From an uncultured Latescibacterota bacterium (GTDB lineage: Bacteria; Latescibacterota; UBA2968; UBA8231), in contig OX638377.1 of the NCBI GenBank assembly GCA_951813615.1, forward strand, positions 248,001 through 312,000: a DNA stretch of 64,000 nucleotides. Reading direction: 5' to 3'. A program made the position numbers and the translations under genes. Under the pieces are notes generated by a model. The model ran no database searches and was not told where the DNA came from. It saw only the letters and a list, made by a program, of their open reading frames with translations. Below are positions 61,231-64,000 of the stretch, in pieces (positions within the stretch are counted from its first letter, which is position 1; every line of letters begins with the position of its first letter).

Positions 61231-62304
61231 ATGACAGATAAAATTAAAATGGGCGTAATCGGCTGCCGCGTTGGCAGGACTTGGGTGGCAGGTGCCCGAG
61301 CCGGCGAAGATACCATTGCTTGGGCGGTCGCCGATCTGAATCGAGATTTGGCGCGACAGGTCGCCGAGGAAAACGATGTCTCCAGAGTCTACGGCGACTA
61401 TCGAGAGTTACTCGCCGATGACGAAATTGAAGCCGTTGGAGTCGCCACCGCGCCCGATGTGCGGAAGCCGATGGTCATTGAGGCGCTGGAGGCGGGAAAG
61501 CACGTGTTGGTGCAGAAACCGCACGGTCGCAATGCCGCAGACGTCGAGGAGATCAACGCCGTTGCCGCAAGCATGGGGAAAACGCTCGTGTACTCCTACT
61601 TCATGCGGCACCAAGCGGAGAACAAAGAGAGCCGGCAAATGATCGTCGATGGCAGGATTGGACACGCGTACCACGCGCGCGTCCACTACCACCATCGCGA
61701 GCACGGAGCCAATTACGAGCCGCCGCCGGGCAGGAGTTGGCTATATCGGTGGGGTTTTAAGGGCGGTGCATTGGGCCAACACGGTTCGCACTACCTCGAT
61801 CAGGCCTGGTTTTTACTGGGTTGTCCGCAACCCGAATGGGCCTTTGCCGTCAGCCATAGCGCGTTTCCAACAACCTTGGAAGTAGAGCGTCACTCCGAGG
61901 ATTACATGAGTTTTCTGGTGGGCTGCGTCGGCGGTGTGACAATTCAGATGGATACTTCTTCGGTCATTTCCACCTGGGCGGACCGGGCGTGGGATTTGCG
62001 CTTGCGCGTCCTGGGTACGAATGGCACCATTGAGGTGGAATCCACTTCGCTGCCCGAGGGCAAGAGACGTTCGGGGACGCGCCGGTTGTTAGGTGCCATC
62101 TACGCGGAAGACGACGATTCCACTGGTGAATTTGTGGAACACGGCGACGGTGACTTCAACGCGGAGATCCACGATTTTGCCAGCGCGATTCGCGGTGCCC
62201 AGTCGCCCGATGTCGCTCCCGTCGAGGCGCTGACCTTCATGAAGCTGCTGGACGCGATTTACGCGAGCGCGGAAACTGGCGAAAAGGTGCAAATCGACAA
62301 TTGA
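61231..62304 (+). CDS. Gfo/Idh/MocA-family oxidoreductase
   Basis: 357 aa from the ATG at 61231, two bases after the dehydrogenase stop; the longer frame overlaps that gene. Rossmann domain MGVIGCRVGRTWVAGARAG, EAVGVATAPDVRKPMVIEALEAGKHVLVQKPHG (the EKP motif reads QKP, keeping the Lys), then the C-terminal domain with YHARVHYHHREHGANYEPPPGRSWLYRWGFKGGALGQHGSHYLDQ. NAD(P)-dependent oxidation or isomerisation of sugars or cyclitols is expected. Part of the same catabolic operon. Confidence 0.88.
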   Translation: MTDKIKMGVIGCRVGRTWVAGARAGEDTIAWAVADLNRDLARQVAEENDVSRVYGDYRELLADDEIEAVGVATAPDVRKPMVIEALEAGKHVLVQKPHGRNAADVEEINAVAASMGKTLVYSYFMRHQAENKESRQMIVDGRIGHAYHARVHYHHREHGANYEPPPGRSWLYRWGFKGGALGQHGSHYLDQAWFLLGCPQPEWAFAVSHSAFPTTLEVERHSEDYMSFLVGCVGGVTIQMDTSSVISTWADRAWDLRLRVLGTNGTIEVESTSLPEGKRRSGTRRLLGAIYAEDDDSTGEFVEHGDGDFNAEIHDFASAIRGAQSPDVAPVEALTFMKLLDAIYASAETGEKVQIDN

Positions 62305-62372
62305 CGAAAGGCACCGGCGGCAGCAGTGCCGCTGTGTAGAAGAGGTATAACCTCAATATAGGAGAGTCTGCC

Positions 62373-63212
62373 ATGCAAAAGACTACCATCGACGACCGGG
62401 ATTGGTCCGCCCTCACGTTGGGTGAGCGCATCCGCCATGTCGAGCTCGAAGGCTATCTGGTCATTCCCGACCTGCTCAGCTCCGAGCATATGGCCCGTCT
62501 CAAGGACCAAGCCGAAACTTGGGAGACCACACCGCGCGACTACAGTCCGCACCAGCGCGGCAAGTCCCAGATCCAGTTTGAAGGGGGCCCTGTGACCGAT
62601 CTCATCGCCCATCGGCCGACCGTTGATTTTTTGCGCCAGGTCTTCGGCGACGAGATCGTCTTTCTCAGCTACGGGTACGACCGCTCCGAGCCCGGCACGC
62701 CCGGTATCAGCCTGCACACGGATGGGCAGCCCTACGGCTCGCAGATTTTCGGGTACAACGGCAGTTGTCCCTTCACCATTCGCGTGCTCTACTACCTCGA
62801 TGACTTGACGCCCGAGGTGTCGCCTTTCCGCGTCATTCCGCGCTCCCATTTGTGCATGCACGCCGACGCTAATCCGTACATGCGCTACGAGCGCCATCCC
62901 GAGGAGGTGGTGGTGCCGTGCAAGGCCGGCTCGGCGGTTTTTCTCAACCACCGCACTTTCCACGGCACTTGGCCCAACAGGGGCGAGCACACGCGCTCGG
63001 TGCTGGCGATTGCGTACCGTCCGGCCTGGGCCGGCCCCATTGCCGAGGTCGAGAACTGGAACGAGGAGGACCTGGCCGGGCTGCCCGAGTCGGTGCGTCC
63101 TTTTTTTACCGATCCCAATACGCGGCACTGGGACTTTGGTGTGCCCAACAAACCCGATAATATGCCGAGCGAGGCACCGGGCGTGAATCCCAGCCGCTGG
63201 CAGCGGGCCTGA
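62373..63212 (+). CDS. Phytanoyl-CoA dioxygenase (PhyH)-family Fe(II)/2-oxoglutarate oxygenase
   Basis: 279 aa from the ATG at 62373 (TAGGAGAG upstream). Double-stranded beta-helix with iron ligands His115 and Asp117 (SLHTDGQ) and His197 (FHGTWPN), and Arg208 to bind 2-oxoglutarate. SPFRVIPRSHL is a standard PhyH signature. PhyH relatives are numerous in Latescibacteria and Poribacteria, usually of unknown substrate. Sixty-eight bases separate it from the Gfo/Idh/MocA gene, with a 5-bp hairpin (about 62319-62332), so it may be the last gene of the operon. Confidence 0.88.
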   Translation: MQKTTIDDRDWSALTLGERIRHVELEGYLVIPDLLSSEHMARLKDQAETWETTPRDYSPHQRGKSQIQFEGGPVTDLIAHRPTVDFLRQVFGDEIVFLSYGYDRSEPGTPGISLHTDGQPYGSQIFGYNGSCPFTIRVLYYLDDLTPEVSPFRVIPRSHLCMHADANPYMRYERHPEEVVVPCKAGSAVFLNHRTFHGTWPNRGEHTRSVLAIAYRPAWAGPIAEVENWNEEDLAGLPESVRPFFTDPNTRHWDFGVPNKPDNMPSEAPGVNPSRWQRA

Positions 63213-63273
63213 GAAGGCGTCTAACCATCGGGAGATGTAAATGCTTCTCCCTTTACTGCAAGCGAGGAACAAA

Positions 63274-63480
63274 ATGCGTTTTACGGCTATCGTAGAATAT
63301 TGTAAGGATACGGGGCTATATGTCGGTTATGTGCCCGGTTTTGCCGGTGCCCATTCTCAGAGCGAGACACTGGACGAACTGAATAGAAATCTGACAGAAG
63401 TGGTCGAAATGCTTCTTGAGGATGGTGAGCCACCTCTCGATTCTGAATTTGTTGGTACGCAACAAATCGTGACCTCTTAA
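63274..63480 (+). CDS. hicB: HicB-type antitoxin
   Basis: 68 aa from the ATG at 63274 (GCGAGGAA upstream), chosen over the ATG at 63241 because MRFTAIVEY is the normal HicB opening. YVGYVPGFAGAHSQSETLDELNRNLTEVVEMLLEDG is the HicB fold. No C-terminal DNA-binding helix is seen. The stop overlaps the HicA start (TAATG), an antitoxin-first order. Confidence 0.85.
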   Translation: MRFTAIVEYCKDTGLYVGYVPGFAGAHSQSETLDELNRNLTEVVEMLLEDGEPPLDSEFVGTQQIVTS

Positions 63481-63704
63481 TGTCGAAGATACCTGTACTT
63501 AAACCTCGGGAAGTGGCGCGGTTACTCGACGCATTACAATTTCGGGAAGTGCGTCAAAGAGGATCACACAAACAGTATCGCCATGCGGATGGAAGAGCTA
63601 CGACTGTTCCATTTCATAAAGGAAGAGACATCTCGCCCATTCTGCTGCGGCAAATCGCGAAGGATATTGGGCTTACAGTTGATGAGCTTCTCAAGGCTAA
63701 ATAG
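63480..63704 (+). CDS. hicA: HicA-type mRNA interferase toxin
   Basis: 74 aa. dsRBD-like HicA fold: VLKPREVARLLDALQFREVRQRGSHKQYRHADGR, with the catalytic His in GSHKQY, then TTVPFHKGRDISPILLRQIAKDIGLTVDELLK. HicA cleaves mRNA and tmRNA and is neutralised by HicB. Full length. Confidence 0.9.
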   Translation: MSKIPVLKPREVARLLDALQFREVRQRGSHKQYRHADGRATTVPFHKGRDISPILLRQIAKDIGLTVDELLKAK

Positions 63705-63747
63705 AGCACTCTCAACTTAGTGAAAGTCAATGAGAAGGAGTACCTCC

Positions 63748-64000
63748 ATGTTCGTCGTCCGTGCATTAGCATCAATCGTCTTCGTCTTCCTCCCCCTCTC
63801 TGCTACAGCCCAGATGACCCTTTCCCCCGACGATTTACGCCTATCCTTAGGCATGACTTGGGAACAAGAAATCGCCACAGTCCTTAGCAGCCTAGAGGAC
63901 ACTGGCTTTGACATCGGCTCTGCTGGTGCCGATCAGTCCTCAGACCTCACCGGATCCATTGCAAACAGCATACTTGCCTTTGTCCGCAGTTCGGTCATCC
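63748..64000 (+). CDS. Secreted hypothetical protein (N-terminal part)
   Basis: 84 codons to the window edge from the ATG at 63748, seven bases after AAGGAG. The signal peptide (MFVVRALASIVFVFLPLSATAQ) is followed by MTLSPDDLRLSLGMTWEQEIATVLSSLEDTGFDIGSAG. No recognised domain in what is visible. Confidence 0.6.
   Translation, partial: MFVVRALASIVFVFLPLSATAQMTLSPDDLRLSLGMTWEQEIATVLSSLEDTGFDIGSAGADQSSDLTGSIANSILAFVRSSVI

Noticed and set aside
1..64000. Reassignment of UGA to Trp or Gly
   Set aside because: Many full-length, well-conserved genes in the window end in TGA, and UGG is used for Trp.
1..64000. tRNA, rRNA, CRISPR array or prophage
   Set aside because: No clover-leaf, rRNA segment, regularly spaced repeat array or phage structural gene was seen by eye; a covariance-model scan was not possible.

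Overview
The window looks like a chromosomal segment of an uncultured, GC-rich, diderm heterotroph. The best match from gene content is a Latescibacterota-like (FCB-related) lineage. The signs are secreted discoidin-like proteins ending in a 'TPNGDG(V/I)ND' FlgD-type Ig domain, a DUF6785-type membrane protein, a dimethylformamidase-beta-like protein, PhyH dioxygenase, sulfatase and enolase-superfamily enzymes, plus an outer-membrane barrel and Wza/Wzz-type polysaccharide export. This lineage is inference; there is no rRNA gene and I saw no tRNA or CRISPR array. No gene-free stretch exceeds about 200 bases.

Layout. 1-2243 (minus): start of a sugar ABC permease coupled to a parvulin lipoprotein. 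2274-12950 (plus): a CBM9-like secreted protein with clear promoter and terminator, then a run of secreted discoidin/FlgD-Ig proteins around a large putative outer-membrane barrel, an isochorismatase-fold hydrolase and a further discoidin protein. 12978-22149: a DUF6785 transporter-like protein, two copies of an unknown secreted protein (conserved first half, divergent second half) flanking a TonB-anchor/LolA-like protein, a galactonate-dehydratase-like enzyme and another discoidin paralog. 22246-26809: CRTAC1-type, MBL-fold and FG-GAP secreted proteins. 26905-31009: a three-subunit molybdenum hydroxylase followed by a MoaD-like carrier. 39790-31091 (minus): a tightly packed ten-gene run (lectin-like, kinase-like, DUF5069, flavin reductase, GT2, argC, TatD, SLBB exporter, Wzz, dut). 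39841-42832: murD and a sulfatase. 44037-42876 (minus): cysH and an ArsC-like protein. 44209-50709: a paired ABC exporter with DUF1854 and two Yip1 paralogs. 50711-56237: a MacAB/Lol-like efflux system interrupted by a small-gene cassette. 56266-57059: a VapBC-like module. 57124-63212: a catabolic operon (dimethylformamidase-like, HpcH aldolase, 2-hydroxyacid dehydrogenase, Gfo/Idh/MocA, PhyH). 63274-64000: HicBA and the start of a secreted protein.

The most interesting observation is a pair of small minus-strand genes that only make sense if an in-frame UGA is read as selenocysteine. One is a DUF5069-family protein (38116-38382, Sec46 in a Y-V-F-P-U-P motif). The other is an ArsC/Spx-like thioredoxin-fold protein (42876-43226, Sec14 in a U-T-S-C motif). 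Each has a perfect 7-bp hairpin just downstream of the UGA, with a G at loop position 2 and a UGA-to-loop distance of 19 and 22 nt, as expected for a bacterial SECIS. Both frames stay open to a normal stop, and in the DUF5069 case that stop lies 1 nt before the next start codon. UGA otherwise behaves as an ordinary stop throughout the window. Conventional gene calling would split or lose both genes.
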